Below are positions 16,381 through 23,155 of a DNA stretch of 64,000 nt, piece by piece; position 1 is the stretch's first letter, and every line of letters begins with the position of its first letter. The translations under genes and the position numbers were made by a program. Under the pieces are notes generated by a model. It was not told where the DNA came from, made no database searches, and saw only the letters and a list, made by a program, of their open reading frames with translations. The stretch spans positions 620,001-684,000 of the forward strand of contig NZ_NJIH01000003.1 of NCBI RefSeq assembly GCF_002209565.1, given 5' to 3'. Source of the DNA: Candidimonas nitroreducens (GTDB taxonomy: Bacteria; Pseudomonadota; Gammaproteobacteria; Burkholderiales; Burkholderiaceae_B).

Positions 16381-17268
16381 TCAGTCCCGATCCGCGGAAC
16401 GGCGCAGTGCGTTCCACTCGTCGGCACCAAAGCGTTGAAAGCCTTTCAGTACAGAATCTTGCCCGGCCGCCGCCTTCGGTAGCCGGGTATGAGCCAGATC
16501 TGCAAGTACCCGATCGAATGTCGCGATGGCGGATCGGAGCAATATGCCTGGCAGGATTGCCAGGCGGTATCCCATGGCTTGAACCTCATCGAGGCTTATC
16601 ACGGGCGTCTTGCCGCCTGGAACGATGTTGAGCATGCACGGCCCCTGCACGCGTCGGGGTATGGCGGCCATCTCGTCGATATTCGCAGGCGCTTCCACGA
16701 ATGCCATGTCGGCGCCGGCAGCGATGGCGTCATTGGCCCGCCCAATGGCTTCGTCGAGCCCATGCGTGGCACGCGAGTCGGTTCGCGCGATCACTAAAAA
16801 GTCAGGATCCCGCCGGGCCTGAACCGCCGCCCGGATTTTTGACAAGAATTCCTCGCGCGAGACAATTTCCTTCCCATCCAGGTGTCCGCAGCGCTTGGGC
16901 GACACTTGATCTTCGATGTGCAGGCCGGCGACACCTCTGGCCTCGTATTCGCGAACAGTTCGGGTGACATTCAGTTCGTTTCCATAGCCGGTATCCGCGT
17001 CGGCTATCAGCGGAATCGACACCGAGCGCGCGATCACACCGGCGTTTTCCGCCATTTCGGTCATCGTGACCAGGCCGAAATCGGGAAAGCCTCGAGCGGC
17101 TGACGTCCCCGAGCCGGTCATGTAGACGGCCTCGAACCCGGATTGTTCGATGGTGCGTGCAGAGATGGCGTCGTAAGCGCCGGGAGCAACCAGCAGTTCC
17201 CGGCGCTGGAGCAATTGCCTGAGTCCGGCCGGATTGTTCATTTCCCGATTTCGGTCATGGAGGTTCAT
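16381..17268 (-). CDS. ICL/PEP-mutase superfamily lyase
   Basis: A 295-residue (beta/alpha)8 enzyme of the isocitrate lyase/phosphoenolpyruvate mutase superfamily. 'YMTGSGTSAARGFPDFGL' is the substrate-loop start, 'IADADTGYG' supplies metal-binding Asp residues, and 'SPKRCGHLDGK' near residue 126 holds the Cys used for C-C cleavage in lyases. Members include methylisocitrate lyase, 2,3-dimethylmalate lyase and oxaloacetate decarboxylase. The Cys-containing loop favours a lyase. It follows the YrdC-like gene by six bases. The LeuCD-like dehydratase of the divergent operon could make its 2-hydroxyacid substrate, which is inference. Confidence 0.88.
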   Translation of the reverse strand: MNLHDRNREMNNPAGLRQLLQRRELLVAPGAYDAISARTIEQSGFEAVYMTGSGTSAARGFPDFGLVTMTEMAENAGVIARSVSIPLIADADTGYGNELNVTRTVREYEARGVAGLHIEDQVSPKRCGHLDGKEIVSREEFLSKIRAAVQARRDPDFLVIARTDSRATHGLDEAIGRANDAIAAGADMAFVEAPANIDEMAAIPRRVQGPCMLNIVPGGKTPVISLDEVQAMGYRLAILPGILLRSAIATFDRVLADLAHTRLPKAAAGQDSVLKGFQRFGADEWNALRRSADRD

Positions 17269-17274
17269 CGTTGC

Positions 17275-17991
17275 TCAGCCTGCTTTGGCCCGATACGGAT
17301 CAGCCGGAAGCTGTATGTCGAAGCGATCGCGCAGTACGGCGGCGATTTGGTCGTAGCAGATGCCGAATCGAACGACTTTGAAGTCGCGAAAGTCGATCTG
17401 CGTGCTGGACAGGCTGCGCGTCTGGATGTGCTTCGAGGGCCCGTAGTCGATGATCAAGTCAGCGGCGGCCAGAACCTCGGGTTCGATGTCTTCGACCCGG
17501 TATTTGGTGCCCTTGAGCGACGCGTTGGCCGATGACCCGATGATGGGGAACTGGTGTTCCCAGCTGAGCTTTGCAATCTCGTCGCGAAGCTTGCCGGCGT
17601 TCATGAGAAAGTTGACAGTTCCGTCGCGCGTGGCCATGCCGCGCAGGAACGGCGTGAGCTTGCCGATGAATGGGTCTTCCGGCGCGAAAGGCGCGATGAC
17701 CGATAGCGGCAGGTCATACTCCTGCACAATGATTCGGATCATTTCCTTTTTTTCTTCTGGCAGGACATGCACCTTACGGTGTATTTCATAGCTGCCGCTC
17801 ACGCCGCTGGCGCGGTCGTAGCTTCGATTCTTCGCCGCGTAGACCTTGCGCAGCGCATCGTCCGTAGCGCACAGAACGGCGTACGAAACGTCGTAGTGGA
17901 GGATGACCACGCCGCCGGATTGAAGGCACTCGAATGCCTTTTGCCCGTCCTTCTTGATGGTTGCGTCGTCGGGTATTTGTTTCAGGGCCAT
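17275..17991 (-). CDS. YrdC/Sua5-domain protein
   Basis: A 238-residue protein that looks like a stand-alone YrdC (TsaC/Sua5-type) domain. Known members make threonylcarbamoyl-AMP for tRNA modification, or act in HypF on carbamoyl-phosphate. Visible motifs are 'GGVVILHYDVSYAVLCATDD', a KxR site as 'YAAKNRSYD', and an SxN site as 'IGSSANASLKG'. The start at 17991 has an AAAGGAA ribosome binding site. It is first in an operon with a lyase, a hydrolase and a solute receptor, an unusual place for a tRNA-modification gene, so a divergent role in substrate activation or carbamoyl transfer is possible. Confidence 0.8.
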   Translation of the reverse strand: MALKQIPDDATIKKDGQKAFECLQSGGVVILHYDVSYAVLCATDDALRKVYAAKNRSYDRASGVSGSYEIHRKVHVLPEEKKEMIRIIVQEYDLPLSVIAPFAPEDPFIGKLTPFLRGMATRDGTVNFLMNAGKLRDEIAKLSWEHQFPIIGSSANASLKGTKYRVEDIEPEVLAAADLIIDYGPSKHIQTRSLSSTQIDFRDFKVVRFGICYDQIAAVLRDRFDIQLPADPYRAKAG

Positions 17992-18356
17992 GAAGTATTC
18001 CTTTCTGTGTATTGAGTGGCTTCGAGGTGACTGCCGGAGGGCTGCTTGAGTCGTACGCGGTCTTTTCAAGATGCGGCGCAATCGGCCAGCGTAGCTCATG
18101 TTTCGCTAATCATAATAACATTATACTGTTAGGTCAATGTTTGTTTTGAACCATGATGGGCCTTTGCGGCAGCGGCATGTCTGGTCGTGGGTGCGGCCTC
18201 TGGCATTACTCCCGCGTTCGGCATCCCGCCGTTCCGTTGCCGTTTGTTCACACTGCCGGTGTTCTTGTCTATGGCCGGGAAAAGCGTGTGGGCGTGCGGG
18301 TGCGACGGGCCCGGCCAAAGGGGCCTGGCCTCGAACACACTTCATGAGGGCGGGCT
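17992..18356. other. Promoter region of the YrdC-like operon, no gene seen
   Basis: This 365-base stretch separates the YrdC-like gene from the 3' end of gntR, both on the minus strand. It holds the promoter and GntR operator at 18109-18137. I see no credible reading frame in the rest. Confidence 0.55.
18109..18137 (-). promoter_or_regulatory. Sigma70-type promoter with GntR operator in its spacer
   Basis: On the minus strand, TTGACC (18137-18132) and TATGAT (18114-18109) are separated by exactly 17 bases. The spacer contains the palindrome TAACAGTATAATGTTA (18131-18116), with TAACA/TGTTA arms. The same 16-base element recurs with two changes in front of the LeuC-like gene. It should drive the YrdC-like/lyase/hydrolase/Bug operon and be blocked by GntR binding. 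Confidence 0.65.
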
Positions 18357-19157
18357 TCAGGCGATTGAGCGGTCGTGCACGATCCGGCTGGAAATGCTTT
18401 GCTGCATTTCCGACGATGGCAAATTCAGCAATACGCGGCTGCGTTCTGGATTGGCATGAATGGTCAGGTGCTCCACCGGCCGCTCTTGTCGATCGTAGAC
18501 GAGCCGGGTTACCCGCAGGAGCGGGGCTCCGACCTCGGCCTGAAGCAGCTTGGAGAACTGCGGATTGGCCGACACCGCCGTGATTTCTTCGATGACGCGT
18601 CCGAACTCAACGCCTTGGTCGATAAGGATTTGATACAGCGGCTTGCGCTTGAGGCGCGCGAGGGTCACGGTCTTGCCTAGGGCAATAGGCACCCAAGCTT
18701 CCGTCACCATGAGCGGAACTTCTTGTACGTGGCGTAGCCGCGCAGCGTAGATCGCCTGTTCCCCGCTGTGCATCTGCATCTGCAATGCCACGGCGCCGGG
18801 GGGGATCGCCGTCTTTATGTCCAGGACATGAACCTGGGTCTCGCGGCCCCTTTCCTTGATTGCTTCAAGAAAGTTGGTCGCGTGGAATGGGTGCGCGTCC
18901 GGAAGCTTGGTGCTGACGAAGGTGCCCCTACCCTGTTGCCTTTCGACGAGCCCCTGTTGCTTCAGATCCGACAGCGCTCGGCGCACCGTGATTTTCGACA
19001 CGCCAAAGTAACCGCACAGCTCATCCTCGTTCGGCAGGAGCGCGCCCGGCGCATACACGCCGAGCATGATCTGCTCGCGCAAGACCAGGTACAGCTGCCG
19101 GTGCAGAGCGGTGCCTGGTGTCTTGACGAGTTTTTCTTGCTGGAAGGTTTCGTTCAT
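18357..19157 (-). CDS. GntR-family regulator, HutC subfamily
   Basis: A 266-residue regulator. The GntR winged helix domain, residues about 15-80, includes 'GALLPNEDELCGYFGVSKITVRRALSDLKQQGLVERQQGRGTFV'-type sequence. The C-terminal UTRA effector domain, residues about 95-245, includes 'HVQEVPLMVTEAWVP' and 'LLRVTRLVYDRQERPVEH'. It is divergent from the LeuC-like operon, and matching palindromes precede both flanking operons. It probably represses both and itself, released by a pathway intermediate. Confidence 0.9.
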   Translation of the reverse strand: MNETFQQEKLVKTPGTALHRQLYLVLREQIMLGVYAPGALLPNEDELCGYFGVSKITVRRALSDLKQQGLVERQQGRGTFVSTKLPDAHPFHATNFLEAIKERGRETQVHVLDIKTAIPPGAVALQMQMHSGEQAIYAARLRHVQEVPLMVTEAWVPIALGKTVTLARLKRKPLYQILIDQGVEFGRVIEEITAVSANPQFSKLLQAEVGAPLLRVTRLVYDRQERPVEHLTIHANPERSRVLLNLPSSEMQQSISSRIVHDRSIA

Positions 19158-19191
19158 GGGGATGCATTGTAATCTGCCAATCGAAACATTA

Positions 19192-19211
19192 TAATATTAT
19201 TCTGTTATGAT
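19192..19211 (+). promoter_or_regulatory. GntR operator over the LeuC-like promoter
   Basis: TAATATTATTCTGTTA (19192-19207) matches the 18116-18131 operator at 14 of 16 positions and overlaps a -10 box TATGAT at 19206-19211. On the opposite strand, a TATAAT in the same block could serve gntR, so the site would be autoregulatory as well. Confidence 0.6.
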
Positions 19212-19245
19212 CTTTAATCATGCTGATCACTGCCGTCAAAGTCCT

Positions 19246-20643
19246 ATGAAAACTGCTTCCCCTCTTACTTTGTTCGACAAGGTCTGGCAGCGCCATGTGA
19301 TTCTCGAAAGAGATGGCGCCACCCTCCTGCACGTCGGGCGCCACCTGGTTCATGACGGCTCCCGCAACGCCTTCCAGCAGCTCTATGATCACGGATTGAA
19401 CTTGCGCAGGCCAGATCGCACGTTCGCCACTCCCGATCACTACGTCCCCACGGAAACCCGAATCCTGAGCGACGTAGCGGCCGAGAAGCAAGAGATGGTG
19501 TTGGCATTGAACCGCAACGCCAGGCAATTCAATTTCCCCATCTTTCCTCTTGGGGACGAAAGACAAGGCATCGTGCACGTCGTAGGGCCGGAACAGGGTA
19601 TTACCTTGCCCGGTCTCGTAATTGTCTGCGGCGACAGCCATACCGCAACGCACGGCGCGTTTGGAGCGCTAGCATTCGGCGTCGGAACCTCCGAGGTCGC
19701 TCATGTGCTGGCGACGCAAGCGCTCTGGCAGATCAAGCCGAAATCGTTTCGCATCGATGTCGCTGGAACTTTGCCCCGGTTCGTGACGGCGAAAGATCTG
19801 ATCCTGCACATCATTTGCCACATCGGGGCCAATGGAGCGGGCGGCCATGTCCTCGAGTATGCCGGCAGTGCCATACGAGGCCTGAGCATGGAAGGGCGAA
19901 TGACCTTGTGCAATATGTCGATCGAGGCCGGAGCCCGCGCAGGAATGATCGCGCCCGACGATTTGACGTTCGCGTATTTGCGCGGGCGGCGCTATGCGCC
20001 CTCCGACGACTTCGACGAGGCGGTGCAAGACTGGCGTACCTTGCATACCGACGCCGATGCCGTGTTCGACCGGGAGGTGCGTCTGGATGCTTCGGCCGTC
20101 GTACCTATGCTGACCTGGGGAACCAGTCCGCAAGATGCTGCGGCCGCGGCCGGCAGCGTGCCGGATCCCGACAGTTTCAGTGACCCCGTGCGCCGGGCGG
20201 CGGCCCGCGATTCGCTCGCATACATGGGCCTGAGCCCGAGACAAGCCCTGGAGACGGTGGCTATAGACAGGGTATTCATCGGGTCGTGCACGAACGCCCG
20301 CATAGAGGATCTACGTGCGGCCGCGGGCGTATTGCAGGGCAGGCGGGTGCGTGTGCCCACGATGGTTGTTCCCGGGTCAACGCAGGTAAAAAGACAGGCC
20401 GAGCAAGAGGGCGTCGCAAGGATTCTGACCGAGGCCGGGGTGCAGTGGCGCGAGTCTGCATGTTCTATGTGCTCCGGCACCAACGGAGATGTTGCACAGC
20501 CCGGCCAGCGCGTCGTTTCGACAACCAATCGCAACTTTGTGGGACGGCAAGGCAAGAACGTGCGCACCCATCTTGCCAGCCCGGAGACCGCTGCGGCCTG
20601 CGCGGTAGCCGGCCGACTCATCGATCCCCGGGAATTGCCATGA
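19246..20643 (+). CDS. Aconitase-family dehydratase large subunit (LeuC-like)
   Basis: A 465-residue 4Fe-4S hydro-lyase large subunit close to 3-isopropylmalate dehydratase LeuC. 'VCGDSHTATHGAFGALAFGVG' is the substrate region. The cluster ligands are Cys in 'GSCTNARIEDL' (about 347) and the CxxC in 'CSMCSGTNGD' (about 406/409). LeuC enzymes normally read CLAMN at the last motif; here it is CSGTN, which may change specificity. It overlaps the small subunit by four bases and is followed by a Bug receptor, with no leuB nearby. A catabolic hydratase/isomerase role, as in dimethylmaleate hydratase, fits better than leucine synthesis. Confidence 0.9.
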   Translation: MKTASPLTLFDKVWQRHVILERDGATLLHVGRHLVHDGSRNAFQQLYDHGLNLRRPDRTFATPDHYVPTETRILSDVAAEKQEMVLALNRNARQFNFPIFPLGDERQGIVHVVGPEQGITLPGLVIVCGDSHTATHGAFGALAFGVGTSEVAHVLATQALWQIKPKSFRIDVAGTLPRFVTAKDLILHIICHIGANGAGGHVLEYAGSAIRGLSMEGRMTLCNMSIEAGARAGMIAPDDLTFAYLRGRRYAPSDDFDEAVQDWRTLHTDADAVFDREVRLDASAVVPMLTWGTSPQDAAAAAGSVPDPDSFSDPVRRAAARDSLAYMGLSPRQALETVAIDRVFIGSCTNARIEDLRAAAGVLQGRRVRVPTMVVPGSTQVKRQAEQEGVARILTEAGVQWRESACSMCSGTNGDVAQPGQRVVSTTNRNFVGRQGKNVRTHLASPETAAACAVAGRLIDPRELP

Positions 20644-21272
20644 AACCATTCAACATCGTCCGCTCCAGAGTCGTCCCGCTGGATATCAGCAACTGCGACA
20701 CCGACCAGATCGTTCCGGGCCGGTTCCTGTCGAGAACGCGTTCGGCCGGTTTCTCGGAGCAGCTATTTCATGACCTGCGATACGAGAGCGGACGGAAGCG
20801 GCCCGAGTTTCCTATGAATCGGCCCGAGTTTTCGGGGGCTGAACTGATCGTGGCCGGAGCGAATTTCGCTTGTGGCTCTTCTCGAGAGAGTGCCGTCTGG
20901 GCTTTGGTCGATTCGGGAATCCGCGCCGTCCTGGCGCCCAGCTTCGGGGATATCTTCTTCGGTAATGCCTTCAAGAATGGCTTGCTCCCTGTCCAGCTGC
21001 CAGCCGTAGAGGTTGAACGCATCATGCACGCGGCGCAGGCGCATCCGGAGCAGGAACTCGAAATCGATCTTCCGAACCAGGACATACGGTGCGGCGATGG
21101 TTCCACGCTTCGTTTCGACATCGATGCCTTGCGCAAGCAGATGTTGCGTCAAGGTGTGGACGAGATCACTTTCACTTTGACACACGAATGCGAGTTGGCG
21201 GCCTTCGAGCGTGGCTATGACGCACGCCAGCCTTGGCTTGCCGCGGCGACACGAGCCGTTGCTGCCCGTTGA
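20640..21272 (+). CDS. Aconitase-family dehydratase small subunit (LeuD-like)
   Basis: A 210-residue swivelling domain, the normal size for LeuD. 'LDISNCDTDQIVPGRFL' opens the domain, 'NFACGSSRESAVWALVDSG' is the substrate-binding GSSRE loop, and 'LAPSFGDIFFGNAFKNGLLP' is family standard. It starts inside the stop of the LeuC-like gene (ATGA overlap), so the two are translationally coupled and form one heterodimeric Fe-S enzyme. Confidence 0.92.
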   Translation: MKPFNIVRSRVVPLDISNCDTDQIVPGRFLSRTRSAGFSEQLFHDLRYESGRKRPEFPMNRPEFSGAELIVAGANFACGSSRESAVWALVDSGIRAVLAPSFGDIFFGNAFKNGLLPVQLPAVEVERIMHAAQAHPEQELEIDLPNQDIRCGDGSTLRFDIDALRKQMLRQGVDEITFTLTHECELAAFERGYDARQPWLAAATRAVAAR

Positions 21273-21311
21273 CCAGCGAATTTCTTATTAATAACGACGG
21301 AGGAGTAAACC

Positions 21312-22265
21312 GTGCTAACGAAGCGACGATCCTTGTTGGCTGCCATGGCCAGCCTGCCGCTAGCCGCACAGGCTGCGGCGAATAATAGCTGGCAACCGCG
21401 GCGGCCCATCGAGATGCTTATCAGCTACCCCGCGGGCGGAGGCGCTGATACGATCGGCCGCGCACTGGCCGCGCAGGTGGGCCGGCAGGCAGGATGGAAA
21501 ATCATACCGATGAATAAGCCCGGCGCAGGAGGGCTTGTTTTCCTGCGCGACTTGAGCGAGGCGAAGCCCGACGGAAGCCGCATCGGGATCTGCCTGAGTT
21601 CCCAGCTTACGTTTCCACCCGGCGGATCCAAGAGTCTGGCCGTCAATATCGACGATTATGTGCTGCTGGGCTCTGTCGCCACTAGTTATATGACCATTCT
21701 TTCGAAAGGCGGCGGCCCTCTTGCATCGATCGATGCAATCAAGTCGTATGCGAAGAAAAACGGGTCGGTGTCGATCGCCGTGAGCCCGACTTTCTCTTGG
21801 CTGAGCCATGCCCTGAGCGACGCCCTGGGCGTAACCGTGATCGGCGTCGTCTACAAAGGCGCGAGCGAATATCTGCCTGCGCTGCTCGGCGGGCATGTGG
21901 ATCTGGTGGTATGGGCCGGCGGAACCCAGCAGCTCGAGGCGGCGGGAACCGTTGTTGTCGTCGCGACCCTGGCGTCGCAAAGGATTCCGGGCGACCCCTC
22001 GATACCGACCCTCAAGGAAAACGGTATACCCATAGAGGTGGAAGCGGATTTCATCGTGCTCGCCCCAAAGGCTATGGATACAGGCATTACAGAAACATTC
22101 ACGGGTGTCATAGCGAAGGCGGCCCAAAGCCCGGCTTTCCAAAGCCGCATGGAGGCCTTGCTTGGCCGCCCGGCGCGCTACGTCGCGCCGCAGCAGCTGT
22201 TTCCCCATCTGAAGGCGCAGCAGCAAGTCGCGCTCGAATATGAATCCCGCTATGCGAAGCACTGA
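21312..22265 (+). CDS. Bug/TctC-family periplasmic solute receptor
   Basis: A 317-residue receptor starting at a GTG, with GGAGGAG eight bases upstream. 'LTKRRSLLAAMASLPLAAQA' is a signal peptide with paired arginines that could use Tat. The body has 'ISYPAGGGADTIGRALA', 'KPGAGGLVFLRDL', 'KPDGSRIGIC' and 'VVYKGASEYLPALLGG'. Third gene of the LeuCD-like operon, so this and the Bug at 14362 form two receptors of one GntR-controlled regulon. Confidence 0.9.
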   Translation: MLTKRRSLLAAMASLPLAAQAAANNSWQPRRPIEMLISYPAGGGADTIGRALAAQVGRQAGWKIIPMNKPGAGGLVFLRDLSEAKPDGSRIGICLSSQLTFPPGGSKSLAVNIDDYVLLGSVATSYMTILSKGGGPLASIDAIKSYAKKNGSVSIAVSPTFSWLSHALSDALGVTVIGVVYKGASEYLPALLGGHVDLVVWAGGTQQLEAAGTVVVVATLASQRIPGDPSIPTLKENGIPIEVEADFIVLAPKAMDTGITETFTGVIAKAAQSPAFQSRMEALLGRPARYVAPQQLFPHLKAQQQVALEYESRYAKH

Positions 22266-22291
22266 ATCTCAGCGAGGCGCCTTCCCGTACT

Positions 22292-23047
22292 TTATTTATC
22301 CTGGAAATTCGGCTGCCGCTTCTCTCTGAGCGCGGCGACCCCTTCCTGGAAGTCTTCGCTGTTGCTCATGACGTCCAGTTCGCGCATTGGTATGGCGCTT
22401 TGTTCTACTGCGCTTCTGGGCAGTACGTCGCTGACGAAGCGCTTGAACATGCGCATGACAATAGGAGAGTTCTTGGTCATGCGCCTCGCCATCTCTTGTG
22501 CGACCGACAGGTGCTGGCCCACAGGAACTATCCGGTTGACGAAGCCTACGTCATAGGCGCGCTCGACGCTGATCTCTTCGCCCAGAAGCATGAGCTCCAT
22601 GGCGATCTTGTGCGGGATGCGCCCGGCGATGGAAGCAATCATCCCGCCTCCGAAACCTACTTTGGATTCGGGGAACATAAAGCGGGTTCCTTCGGCCGCG
22701 ACACAAAGATCGGCCGTTTGAACCAGCGTAATGGCGCCTCCGATGACCCAGCCGCTTACCGCCGCGATAATCGGCTTGTCGACAGGTATCACCGCGCCGG
22801 GGGTGAATCGCCTGTAGTCCGGCGGCTCGGTCATGTTGCGGTCGCGCCCCGCCGAAAAGGCCCGCTCGCCGGCGCCGGTAAGCACGGCCACGCGGTCTTC
22901 CTTGCTGGCGTTGAAGCGCCGCCACGCATGCGCCAGCCTGTCTTCGACCGCGGTATCGATGGAATTCATTTGCTTGGGCCGATTTATGGTGATGGTGGCT
23001 ACGCCATCGCGGGACTCGTAGATCACAACGTCGTTTTCATCAAGCAT
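22292..23047 (-). CDS. Enoyl-CoA hydratase/isomerase-family (crotonase) protein
   Basis: A 251-residue crotonase-fold enzyme. 'TITINRPKQMNSID' and 'LTGAGERAFSAGRD' mark the N-terminal CoA-binding region. 'SGWVIGGAITLVQTADL' forms the oxyanion-hole segment, followed by 'FMFPESKVGFGGG'. In hydratases the first segment usually carries a catalytic Glu after the glycines (GGxEL); here it reads GGAIT, while the second Glu, in FPES, is kept. It may therefore be an isomerase or other crotonase rather than a classical hydratase. The ATG at 23047 follows AGAGAGAG. It lies 108 bases after the ADP-forming ligase gene, probably one operon. Confidence 0.85.
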   Translation of the reverse strand: MLDENDVVIYESRDGVATITINRPKQMNSIDTAVEDRLAHAWRRFNASKEDRVAVLTGAGERAFSAGRDRNMTEPPDYRRFTPGAVIPVDKPIIAAVSGWVIGGAITLVQTADLCVAAEGTRFMFPESKVGFGGGMIASIAGRIPHKIAMELMLLGEEISVERAYDVGFVNRIVPVGQHLSVAQEMARRMTKNSPIVMRMFKRFVSDVLPRSAVEQSAIPMRELDVMSNSEDFQEGVAALREKRQPNFQDK

Positions 23048-23155
23048 TTCTCTCTCTCTTGGTAAGATGCGCAAGTTCGGTGCATTCGCGGCGGTTGGTA
23101 ATAATGAACGGGGCCTGGCCTGCGGCTTTGCGCCCGGCAAGCGGACGGCTTCCCG

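Noticed and set aside
19246-21272. Assignment of the LeuCD-like pair to leucine biosynthesis
   Set aside because: There is no leuB or leuA nearby. Control by GntR and linkage to Bug receptors and a lyase point to catabolism, although this cannot be excluded without the rest of the genome.
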